This document shows, piece after piece, positions 1-6,250 of a stretch of DNA of 9,789 nucleotides. This DNA comes from Betaproteobacteria bacterium (GTDB taxonomy: Bacteria; Pseudomonadota; Gammaproteobacteria; Burkholderiales; Burkholderiaceae_C). The DNA lies in assembly GCA_009923345.1 (NCBI GenBank), contig RFTR01000060.1, positions 1-9,789 on the forward strand, in the 5' to 3' direction. Position 1 is the stretch's first letter. Every line of letters begins with the position of its first letter. A program made the position numbers and the translations under genes. The notes below the pieces were generated by a model. That model saw only the letters and a program-made list of their open reading frames with translations, was not told the origin of the DNA and made no database searches.

Positions 1-999
1 CGGCGCGTCACCATCCATCGGCAACAGCCCGCTGAGTTTTATGTGGTCATGGCCCAAACCACCATGAGCCGTGACCGGTTGATACAACGTTTGTTAGTTT
101 TCTCTATAGCCCCGCAAATTCTTTTGCTCATCTTTTTGGCCGCTTGGCTACAACGTGCGATTGAAAAAGACTTAGACCCTCTGGCCGCGTTAGAAAAAGG
201 CTTGGGCCAACGCGACGCGCGCGACCTCACACCTGTCACGGTGTCTGCAAGCACACGCGACATTCAGAGGCTTGGCCAAGCCATCAATGCCTTGCTGGGA
301 CGTGTTGCAGATAGCGTGCGAGCGCAGCGCGAGTTCTCGGGTAATGTGGCGCACGAATTGCGCACTCCGCTTGCAGGTATACGCGCGTTGGCTGACTATG
401 GTTTGCGACAAAACGAGCCGCGTATTTGGAAAGAGCAATTAGAGGGGATTGCCCAGAGCCAAGCGCGCGCTAGCCATTTGGTCGACCAATTACTCGCTTT
501 GGCTTTGGCCGATGAAGCACAACAAACCTTAGAACAAAAACCCATTGCAATTGATCAATTGGTGCGCGAGGCGGTTATGCGCTTCTTGCCGCGTGCAGAT
601 GCGGCGGGCGTTGATCTTGGTGCCAATAACGCGGAGCTAGTCTGCACAGTGCTGGGAAACGGCGCTTTGATTGAAGGTGTCTTGAACAACTTGTTGGATA
701 ACGCATTGCGCTACGGGCTTGCCTCAGAAGAGGCCAAACGCATAACAGTTGCTTTGGTAGACAACCCACAATCTGTGGTGTTGTCGGTGTATGACAACGG
801 CCCCGGAGTATCAAAAGCACACCTACAAAAACTCTCGAAACGTTGGGTGCAGGGTTCTGCGGGCGAGGCCTTGAAAGAGGGCTCAGGGCTTGGCTTGGCG
901 ATCGTGAAAGCCTATGTTAGTTTGATGGGCGCGAAGTTGCAGTTAGATAACGAGACACCCCATGGTTTGCGTGTGAGTGTGACATTCCCCAAGCCCTAG
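1..999 (+). CDS. Sensor histidine kinase, TctE-like, 5'-truncated by window edge
   Basis: Membrane sensor kinase of a two-component system: it autophosphorylates on His and passes phosphate to a response regulator, expected just upstream, outside the window. The frame is open to base 1 and reads sensibly there, so the GTG at 43 and the ATGs at 49 and 64 are probably internal. Numbering from the edge, about 30 residues of extracytoplasmic sensor remain (VVMAQT resembles the end of the TctE-type 2CSK_N domain). A membrane helix follows at about 32-50, then a HAMP-like linker to about 110. The H-box AHELRTPL has phospho-acceptor His118. The N-box LLDNALRYG has Asn234, the G1 box DNGPG starts at Asp265, and the G2 box GSGLGLAIV starts at about 294. 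All kinase motifs are intact and there is no receiver domain. The stop lies 85 bases before mnmG. The family is clear, but the TctE (tricarboxylate) assignment is only by resemblance and the ligand is unknown. Confidence 0.92.
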   Translation, partial: RRVTIHRQQPAEFYVVMAQTTMSRDRLIQRLLVFSIAPQILLLIFLAAWLQRAIEKDLDPLAALEKGLGQRDARDLTPVTVSASTRDIQRLGQAINALLGRVADSVRAQREFSGNVAHELRTPLAGIRALADYGLRQNEPRIWKEQLEGIAQSQARASHLVDQLLALALADEAQQTLEQKPIAIDQLVREAVMRFLPRADAAGVDLGANNAELVCTVLGNGALIEGVLNNLLDNALRYGLASEEAKRITVALVDNPQSVVLSVYDNGPGVSKAHLQKLSKRWVQGSAGEALKEGSGLGLAIVKAYVSLMGAKLQLDNETPHGLRVSVTFPKP

Positions 1000-1025
1000 C
1001 CAAAAACGCGAGCCCCTTGTAAAAT
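997..1025 (+). promoter_or_regulatory. Possible sigma-70 promoter for mnmG
   Basis: The hexamer TAAAAT at 1020-1025 matches the -10 consensus at 5 of 6 positions. It is preceded, with a 17-base spacer, by TAGCCA at 997-1002, a 4-of-6 match to the -35 consensus. It sits about 60 bases before the mnmG start in the only sizeable gap of the first 4 kb, where a promoter for mnmG-rsmG would be expected. The -35 element overlaps the kinase stop codon. This is weak pattern evidence only. Confidence 0.3.
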
Positions 1026-1038
1026 CGCCGGTTGCTCG

Positions 1039-1063
1039 GCAGGGCGGCGTACACAGCCCCTGC
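1039..1063 (+). other. Small leader hairpin before mnmG
   Basis: GCAGGG (1039-1044) can pair with CCCTGC (1058-1063) across a 13-base loop in the presumed mnmG leader. No T-run follows, so it does not look like an intrinsic terminator for the upstream kinase gene. It could be chance in a GC-rich leader. Confidence 0.2.
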
Positions 1064-1084
1064 ATCCCAAAAGGTTGTGCATTT

Positions 1085-3115
1085 ATGTTGTATCCCAAAG
1101 CGTTTGATGTCATTGTGGTGGGTGGCGGTCATGCCGGCACCGAGGCTGCTTTGGCCGCCGCGCGCATGGGATGCAGTACTTTATTACTCACCCACAACAT
1201 TGAAACCCTTGGCCAAATGAGCTGCAACCCGTCGATTGGCGGCATCGGCAAGGGCCATTTGGTGAAAGAGGTCGATGCATTGGGTGGCGCCATGGCTTTG
1301 GCGACAGACCGGGGCGGTATCCAATTTCGTATTTTGAATAGCTCTAAAGGACCGGCTGTACGCGCAACCCGCGCTCAGGCAGACCGCGTTTTGTACAAGG
1401 CCGCTATTCGTGGGATGTTGGAAAACCAGCCCAATTTGTGGCTGTTCCAGCAGTCAGTAGAAGACTTGATGGTCGAGGGCGATAGGGTGGTGGGTGCTGT
1501 AACCCAAGCGGGCATTCAGTTTCGCTCAACCACCGTGGTGCTCACTGCGGGCACCTTCTTGGACGGAAAAATCCATGTGGGTCTGAGCCATTACGCCGCC
1601 GGTCGTGCGGGAGACCCGCCGGCCGTTGGACTGTCTGCTCGTCTAAAAGAATTGAAGTTGCCGCAGGGCCGCCTTAAAACCGGAACGCCCCCAAGAATTG
1701 ATGGGCGCACGATTGACTTTAGCCAATGCGTGGAGCAACCTGGAGACGGCGTGCCTGGTGGAATGTCTGCCGACATGCCCGTCTTTAGTTATATGGGTCG
1801 CGCAGACATGCACCCCCAGCAAGTGCCTTGCTGGATCACCCATACCAATGAGCGGACCCACGACATCATCCGTTCGGGCTTTGACCGCAGCCCCATGTTT
1901 ACCGGCAAGATCGAAGGTGTCGGCCCACGTTACTGCCCGAGCGTCGAAGATAAGATCAACCGTTTTGCCGACAAGACCAGTCACCAGATATTTCTAGAAC
2001 CAGAAGGCCTGACCACCCACGAGTACTACCCGAACGGCATCTCGACCAGCTTGCCTTTTGATATCCAGTACGAGCTGGTCCGATCTATGAAGGGCCTGGA
2101 GAACGCACATATTGTTCGCCCCGGTTACGCCATTGAATACGATTACTTCGACCCGCGCGAACTCAAGCGCAGTTTCGAGACGCGCTCAATCGGTGGCTTG
2201 TTCTTTGCGGGGCAAATCAACGGCACCACAGGATACGAAGAGGCGGCAGCCCAAGGTTTGTTCGCCGGAATCAACGCCGCGCTTCAGTGTCGCCAAATAA
2301 AAGGCTTGGCCAACGATATGGGCGGCGCTTGGACGCCGGGCCGAGACATCGCTTACTTGGGCGTGTTGGTGGATGACCTCACCACCAAAGGCGTGACCGA
2401 GCCTTACCGCATGTTCACCAGCCGTGCCGAGTTCCGCTTGCAACTCAGAGAAGACAACGCCGACATGCGATTGACAGATCTGGGCCGTCAAATGGGCTTG
2501 GTTGACGACGCCCGCTGGGACGCTTTTAGCCAAAAGCGCGATGCTGTTTCACGTGAAACAGAGCGGCTCAAGTCTATTTGGGTGAGCCCTAAAAACCTAG
2601 CGGCTAGTGAAGCCGTTCGCCTTTTGGGCAAGCCTTTGGAGCATGAGTACAACTTAGCTGATCTGCTGCGCCGCCCAGAAGTGACCTACAGCAGCCTGAT
2701 GTCGCTGAATGGCGGCAAATACCAAAACCCGGAGTTATTGAAGGTTGGAGGGCAAGAGGGCGGGGCGCCTGTTTCACGTGAAACAGTGAGCGCCATCGTC
2801 GAGCAGATAGAGATTTCCGCTAAGTATGCCGGCTATATCGGTCGTCAGCAAGAAGAGGTTTTGCGCGCGGCGCATTACGAAAACCTCAAGTTGCCACAAG
2901 ACATGGATTACAACCAGGTTTCGGCTTTGTCTATTGAGGTCCGCCAGCGCTTAAATCGTCAGCGCCCAGAAACTCTGGGGCAGGCCTCCCGTATGACGGG
3001 CATCACACCGGCCGCAGTTTCCCTGTTGCTGGTGCATTTGCGCCGCGCCCGCTACAAAGGCTTTGGCAACGAGGTAGTTGCCGCAGAATCCCCCGGCGAC
3101 GCGCTGGCTACTTGA
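1085..3115 (+). CDS. mnmG: tRNA uridine-5-carboxymethylaminomethyl modification enzyme MnmG (GidA)
   Basis: FAD- and NADH-dependent cytoplasmic enzyme that, with MnmE, installs the carboxymethylaminomethyl group on the wobble uridine (U34) of certain tRNAs. The Rossmann motif VVGGGHAG is at residues 11-18. MSCNPSIGG contains Cys47. The family signature GPRYCPSVEDKINRF contains Cys284; these two cysteines correspond to the catalytic pair of the E. coli enzyme. The second signature AGQINGTTGYEEAAAQG begins at 375. The conserved C-terminal MnmE/tRNA-binding part ends near TGITPAAVSLLL. At 676 residues it is somewhat longer than the usual 620-660, with extra residues in a linker at about 545-570 and a short C-terminal tail. 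The ATG at 1085 has AAAAGG about 10 bases upstream. Two perfect parS sites are embedded in the gene, each encoding Val-Ser-Arg-Glu-Thr. The rsmG start follows almost immediately. Confidence 0.98.
   Translation: MLYPKAFDVIVVGGGHAGTEAALAAARMGCSTLLLTHNIETLGQMSCNPSIGGIGKGHLVKEVDALGGAMALATDRGGIQFRILNSSKGPAVRATRAQADRVLYKAAIRGMLENQPNLWLFQQSVEDLMVEGDRVVGAVTQAGIQFRSTTVVLTAGTFLDGKIHVGLSHYAAGRAGDPPAVGLSARLKELKLPQGRLKTGTPPRIDGRTIDFSQCVEQPGDGVPGGMSADMPVFSYMGRADMHPQQVPCWITHTNERTHDIIRSGFDRSPMFTGKIEGVGPRYCPSVEDKINRFADKTSHQIFLEPEGLTTHEYYPNGISTSLPFDIQYELVRSMKGLENAHIVRPGYAIEYDYFDPRELKRSFETRSIGGLFFAGQINGTTGYEEAAAQGLFAGINAALQCRQIKGLANDMGGAWTPGRDIAYLGVLVDDLTTKGVTEPYRMFTSRAEFRLQLREDNADMRLTDLGRQMGLVDDARWDAFSQKRDAVSRETERLKSIWVSPKNLAASEAVRLLGKPLEHEYNLADLLRRPEVTYSSLMSLNGGKYQNPELLKVGGQEGGAPVSRETVSAIVEQIEISAKYAGYIGRQQEEVLRAAHYENLKLPQDMDYNQVSALSIEVRQRLNRQRPETLGQASRMTGITPAAVSLLLVHLRRARYKGFGNEVVAAESPGDALAT
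2545..2560. other. parS: parS site 1 (perfect ParB-binding palindrome) inside mnmG
   Basis: TGTTTCACGTGAAACA is an exact 16-base palindrome and the canonical chromosomal parS sequence known from many bacterial phyla. ParB loads here and spreads as a CTP-dependent clamp, forming the partition complex moved by ParA. The site is translated within mnmG as residues 488-492 (VSRET). It lies about 1.9 kb upstream of parA. The sequence match is direct; ParB binding is inferred. Confidence 0.95.
2770..2785. other. parS: parS site 2 (perfect ParB-binding palindrome) inside mnmG
   Basis: This is a second exact copy of TGTTTCACGTGAAACA, 225 bases downstream of the first and in the same codon register, again encoding VSRET (residues 563-567). 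It sits in a poorly conserved, Gly-rich stretch of MnmG that appears longer than in E. coli, where a fixed DNA sequence would cost the protein little. Confidence 0.95.
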
Positions 3116-3116
3116 C

Positions 3117-3809
3117 GTGCGCAAACTGTCCTTGCCATTGCGCCAAGGCTTGGACGCGTTGGGGCTTTCGCTAGACGAGCATCAGCAAAACCAATTACTC
3201 GACTATGTGGACTTGATGGGCAAATGGACCCGCGTCTACAACTTGACTGCGGTGCGTGACCCGAAAGAAATGCTGACGCACCATGTGCTTGACAGCTTGT
3301 CCGTTGTTTTGCCCATGCGTCGCCAGCTCGAGGCTTTGCGTATAGAGCGGCTTGGCAATCTGCCGGGCGATCAAGACAAAGTTGCACCGCAAAAGCCATT
3401 TGCCCTGTTAGACGTAGGAAGCGGCGCCGGACTGCCGGGCGTGGTAATCGCCATCACATGCCCCGAAATCCAGGTCACCTGCCTAGATGCAGTAGCAAAA
3501 AAAGTAGCCTTTATCCAGCAAGTAGCCGCCACACTGAGGCTCTCGAATCTCGCTGGGCTGCATGCGCGTATTGAAACTATCGCGCAAGCTTATGACATTA
3601 TTTCGTCCCGGGCTTTTTCCTCCTTGGCAGACTTTGTCAGTGGCTCCCACAAAGCGCTTGCCGCAGGAGGCGTTTGGATGGCTATGAAGGGTAAAAACCC
3701 AGAAGAAGAGTTTGCGGCGCTCCCAAACATGGCAAAAGTGTTTCACGTGGAACAGTTGCAAGTGCCCGGGCTAGACGCCCAAAGATGCCTCGTCTGGATG
3801 CGGGGTTAA
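3117..3809 (+). CDS. rsmG: 16S rRNA (guanine527-N7)-methyltransferase RsmG (GidB)
   Basis: SAM-dependent enzyme that methylates G527 (E. coli numbering) in the 530 loop of 16S rRNA; loss of it in other bacteria gives low-level streptomycin resistance. The N-terminal part carries the family sequence KWTRVYNLTAVRDPKEMLTHHVLDS (about 36-60). The SAM-binding glycine loop LLDVGSGAGLPG is at 97-108, followed by CLDAVAKKVAFIQQV (122-136), SRAFSSLADF (164-173) and the terminal QVPGLDAQRCLVWMRG. About 15 extra residues separate LDSLSVVLP from the SAM loop compared with E. coli. I chose the GTG at 3117, one base after the mnmG stop, giving 230 residues and suggesting translational coupling. The TTG at 3078 would add 13 residues and overlap mnmG; neither start has a strong ribosome binding site. 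A variant parS lies near the 3' end. Confidence 0.95.
   Translation: MRKLSLPLRQGLDALGLSLDEHQQNQLLDYVDLMGKWTRVYNLTAVRDPKEMLTHHVLDSLSVVLPMRRQLEALRIERLGNLPGDQDKVAPQKPFALLDVGSGAGLPGVVIAITCPEIQVTCLDAVAKKVAFIQQVAATLRLSNLAGLHARIETIAQAYDIISSRAFSSLADFVSGSHKALAAGGVWMAMKGKNPEEEFAALPNMAKVFHVEQLQVPGLDAQRCLVWMRG
3739..3754. other. parS: parS site 3 (one-base variant) inside rsmG
   Basis: TGTTTCACGTGGAACA differs from the canonical palindrome at one position. Read on the other strand it is TGTTCCACGTGAAACA, which fits the TGTTNCACGTGAAACA consensus known from Bacillus subtilis, so it is probably a functional site. It is translated in rsmG as part of VFHVEQ (residues 208-213). It lies 969 bases after parS site 2 and about 740 bases before parA. 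Confidence 0.85.
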
Positions 3810-3839
3810 ACTTCTTCCTCTTTTCGTTTCGGGGATTTC

Positions 3840-4454
3840 ATGTTTGGTGTAGCGGACTACGGCGCTTTTGTCGTGGCAGTCATTGTTTTTTTAGCCATAC
3901 CGGGCCCAGGAAACTTGGCTTTGCTAGGAGCGACCGGGCACGGCGGTGTTCGATCCGGCATAGCGGCAACTTTGGGTGTGATTGCTGGAGACCAAACCCT
4001 TTTGTGGTTGGCCGTCTCTGGGCTTTCAGCTTTGTTGGTCGCCTATCCAGCGGCGTTTCAAACCATTCAATGGGCGGGTGCCATTTATTTGGTGTGGTTG
4101 GGCGCCAAATTGCTGCGTACCCGTTTGGATGACGCGCCTGCACTGGAACTTCAGCCAGACCGCTTTTTTAAACAAGCGTTTTTTATCACCGTATTGAACC
4201 CCAAGGCGATTGTTTTTTATATGGCTTTCTTTCCGCTTTTTGTGAGTCCAGCTGAGCACCAAGGCCTGATCACTTTTGCCGTGATGGCCGGGACCATTGC
4301 TGTCCTGACCTTGGGGTATGGTTTGGTGATTGTGTTGGGCGCACATCTGCTGGCCCAACGCGCCAATGCCCATCGCATTGTTGGCTTTTTGTTAAACAAA
4401 ATTACGGGTTTGTTGCTGATTTTCTTTGGCCTGAAGATGGCGCTGTTTAAATAA
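3840..4454 (+). CDS. LysE/RhtB-family translocator (amino-acid exporter type)
   Basis: Inner-membrane protein of 204 residues, the usual size for the LysE/RhtB exporter family, whose characterised members export amino acids such as lysine, threonine or homoserine lactone. The family signature PGPGNLALLGATGHGGVRSG is at 21-40, followed by GVIAGD (46-51) and the conserved FFITVLNPKAIVFYMAFFPLFV (114-135). About six hydrophobic segments are visible, near 8-25, 42-68, 74-91, 113-135, 144-170 and 182-203. The ATG at 3840 has GGGGA a few bases upstream. The gap to rsmG is 30 bases and to parA 42 bases, so it is probably part of the same transcription unit. An exporter between rsmG and parA is, from memory, a common arrangement in Comamonadaceae. 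The substrate cannot be told from sequence. Confidence 0.93.
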   Translation: MFGVADYGAFVVAVIVFLAIPGPGNLALLGATGHGGVRSGIAATLGVIAGDQTLLWLAVSGLSALLVAYPAAFQTIQWAGAIYLVWLGAKLLRTRLDDAPALELQPDRFFKQAFFITVLNPKAIVFYMAFFPLFVSPAEHQGLITFAVMAGTIAVLTLGYGLVIVLGAHLLAQRANAHRIVGFLLNKITGLLLIFFGLKMALFK

Positions 4455-4496
4455 TCCAACCCACCCCCATTGAACTTTTTAAATCGAGAGCGCGCT

Positions 4497-5294
4497 ATGG
4501 CCAAAATTTTCTGTGTTGCAAACCAAAAGGGAGGCGTGGGCAAAACCACCACTACCGTCAATCTGGCCGCAGGTTTGGCCTTTGTCGGACAGCGTGTGTT
4601 AATGGTAGACCTCGATCCCCAAGGCAATGCCACCATGGGTTCCGGCATTGACAAACGCCAGCTCAAACACACCGTGTATGACGTGCTTTTGGAAGTGGCA
4701 ACGATCTCGCAGTCGCGTGTCAAAACCCAATGGGGCGATGGTGCCGCTCAACGCGACATCGCAACTTTTGATGTGTTGGGCGCCAACCGCGATTTAGCCG
4801 GCGCTGAAGTCGAGTTGGTCGAACTCGATAGACGTGAAAACCGTTTGCGCGACGCCTTACTATTAGTACAAAACGACTACGATTTTATTCTTATCGATTG
4901 CCCACCATCACTTTCCATGCTCACCTTAAACGGATTGTGTGCCGCCCACGGCGTGGTCGTGCCGATGCAGTGCGAATATTTCGCGCTCGAGGGGTTGACC
5001 GATTTGGTCAACACCATCAAGCAGGTACATGCGAACCTGAACAAAGACCTCAAGATCATTGGCTTGTTGCGCGTGATGTTTGATCCGCGCATCACCTTGC
5101 AAGTCCAGGTGAGCGACCAACTCAAAGACCACTTTGCAGACAAAGTGTTCAATGCTGTGATTCCACGCAACGTGCGTTTAGCGGAGGCGCCAAGTTACGG
5201 TTTACCTGGCGTGGTGTTTGACCCATCTGCCAAAGGTTCGCAGGCCTATATCGACTTCGCGCAAGAAATGGTGTCGCGCGTTCAAACTTTGTAA
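4497..5294 (+). CDS. parA: Chromosome partitioning ATPase ParA (Soj)
   Basis: ATPase that binds nonspecific DNA as an ATP dimer and drives movement of ParB-parS complexes during chromosome segregation. The deviant Walker A motif KGGVGKTT with signature Lys11 is at 11-18. The Walker A' motif is MVDLDPQGN (36-44) and Walker B is FILIDCPP (130-137). Further family features are PMQCEYFALEGL (156-167), the DNA-binding region FDPRITLQVQVSDQL (195-209) and IPRNVRLAEAPSYG (222-235). The protein has 265 residues and, unlike plasmid ParAs such as P1 and F, no N-terminal helix-turn-helix domain, so it is of the chromosomal (type Ib) kind. I chose the ATG at 4497, giving MAKIFCVANQKGG, with CGAGAG 6 bases upstream; the TTG at 4470 would add 9 unlikely residues. 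It is 21 bases from parB. Three parS sites lie 0.7-1.9 kb upstream. Confidence 0.97.
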   Translation: MAKIFCVANQKGGVGKTTTTVNLAAGLAFVGQRVLMVDLDPQGNATMGSGIDKRQLKHTVYDVLLEVATISQSRVKTQWGDGAAQRDIATFDVLGANRDLAGAEVELVELDRRENRLRDALLLVQNDYDFILIDCPPSLSMLTLNGLCAAHGVVVPMQCEYFALEGLTDLVNTIKQVHANLNKDLKIIGLLRVMFDPRITLQVQVSDQLKDHFADKVFNAVIPRNVRLAEAPSYGLPGVVFDPSAKGSQAYIDFAQEMVSRVQTL

Positions 5295-5315
5295 GAGCAA
5301 CGAGAGAAAAAGAAT

Positions 5316-6245
5316 ATGGTTACTAAAAAACCCAAAGGATTAGGCCGTGGATTAGAAGCTTTACTAGGCCCAAAGGTCGATGACGCTGCCGTGGCTGCCG
5401 CTAACAAGCAACAAGGCGAACCCAGCACTTTGCTGCTGGCTGAGCTTGTGCCAGGTATGTACCAGCCACGTACGCGCATGGACGAAGGCGCTTTGTATGA
5501 GCTCGCAGAGAGCATCAAAGCCCAAGGCATCATGCAACCGATTTTGGTTCGCAAATTAGAGAGCGGAAAAAACGCTGGCAAGTACGAAATCATTGCCGGT
5601 GAACGTAGAAGCCGCGCCGCGAAACTCGCGGGCCTGGACGAAGTGCCGGTGCTCGTGCGCAACGTCCCTAACGAAGCCGCGGCTGCTATGGCATTGATAG
5701 AGAACATCCAACGCGAAGACCTCAATCCGCTGGAAGAAGCGCAAGGCTTAAACCGACTCATCAAAGAATTTGGTCTTACCCATGAGCTTGCGGCTCAAGC
5801 GGTGGGGCGTTCGCGCAGCGCGGCCAGCAATTTGTTACGCCTGCTTAATTTGGCAGATCCAGTGCAGACCATGTTGATGGCCGGCGATATTGATATGGGC
5901 CATGCGCGCGCATTGCTTGCACTAGACCGCGCGACGCAAATCACGGCGGCGAATCAAATCAATGCCAAAAAACTCTCGGTGCGTGAAGCAGAAAGCTTGG
6001 TCAAAAAACTCAGTGCCGAATTTAACCTCGTACCGCAAAAACCCAAAAAAGAAAAGTCACGCGATATGAAACGCGTGGAAGAAGAGTTGTCAGACCTGCT
6101 CACGGCACAAGTGGAAGTGCGTGTGAAAAAACGCGTCAAGCGCCACGGGAAGTTGGAAGACATGGGCGAAGTCGCCATTCAGTTTGGTTCACTCGACGCG
6201 CTGAATGGATTGATAGATAAATTGCGCGGAAACGCCGCCACTTAA
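5316..6245 (+). CDS. parB: Chromosome partitioning protein ParB (Spo0J), CTP-dependent clamp
   Basis: Sequence-specific DNA-binding CTPase that loads at parS, slides onto flanking DNA and stimulates ParA. The N-terminal KGLGRGLEALLG (7-18) is the ParA-activating peptide, with Arg11. The CTP-binding domain has QPRTRMDE (50-57), the hallmark GERRSRAAKLAG (95-106) and ENIQREDLNPLEEA (129-142). The helix-turn-helix for parS recognition covers about 153-175 (LTHELAAQAVGRSRSAASNLLRL). A basic, charged linker (242-253) leads to the C-terminal dimerisation domain ending in a leucine-rich helix. At 309 residues it is of normal length. The ATG at 5316 follows a purine-rich GAGAGAAAAAG stretch. Its targets are visible in mnmG and rsmG. 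The downstream kinase gene begins 5 bases after the stop. Confidence 0.98.
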   Translation: MVTKKPKGLGRGLEALLGPKVDDAAVAAANKQQGEPSTLLLAELVPGMYQPRTRMDEGALYELAESIKAQGIMQPILVRKLESGKNAGKYEIIAGERRSRAAKLAGLDEVPVLVRNVPNEAAAAMALIENIQREDLNPLEEAQGLNRLIKEFGLTHELAAQAVGRSRSAASNLLRLLNLADPVQTMLMAGDIDMGHARALLALDRATQITAANQINAKKLSVREAESLVKKLSAEFNLVPQKPKKEKSRDMKRVEEELSDLLTAQVEVRVKKRVKRHGKLEDMGEVAIQFGSLDALNGLIDKLRGNAAT

Positions 6246-6250
6246 AAAAC

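Noticed and set aside
43..45. GTG as the start of the first kinase
   Set aside because: The frame stays open to base 1 and the upstream residues look like the end of a TctE-type sensor domain, so the gene is cut by the window edge.
548..561. 14-base perfect palindrome CAATTGATCAATTG in the TctE-like kinase gene
   Set aside because: It is short and AT-rich, inside ordinary kinase codons (IAIDQL). It lacks the spacing of an FNR/CRP site and is far from any start.
1000..1084. Origin of replication near mnmG
   Set aside because: I saw no DnaA-box cluster or AT-rich unwinding region in the gap; parS and parAB suggest origin proximity only.
1643..1984. Long open frames antisense to mnmG and other genes
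   Set aside because: They are shadows of strongly conserved genes on the other strand, with no recognisable protein features or ribosome binding sites.
4455..4496. Possible promoter in front of parA (TTGAAC at 4470-4475)
   Set aside because: No acceptable -10 hexamer lies at 16-18 bases downstream; the region is better explained as a short operon spacer with a ribosome binding site.
4470..4496. TTG start adding nine residues to ParA
   Set aside because: MAKIFCVANQKGGVGKT from the ATG at 4497 matches the normal ParA N-terminus and has a purine-rich ribosome binding site.
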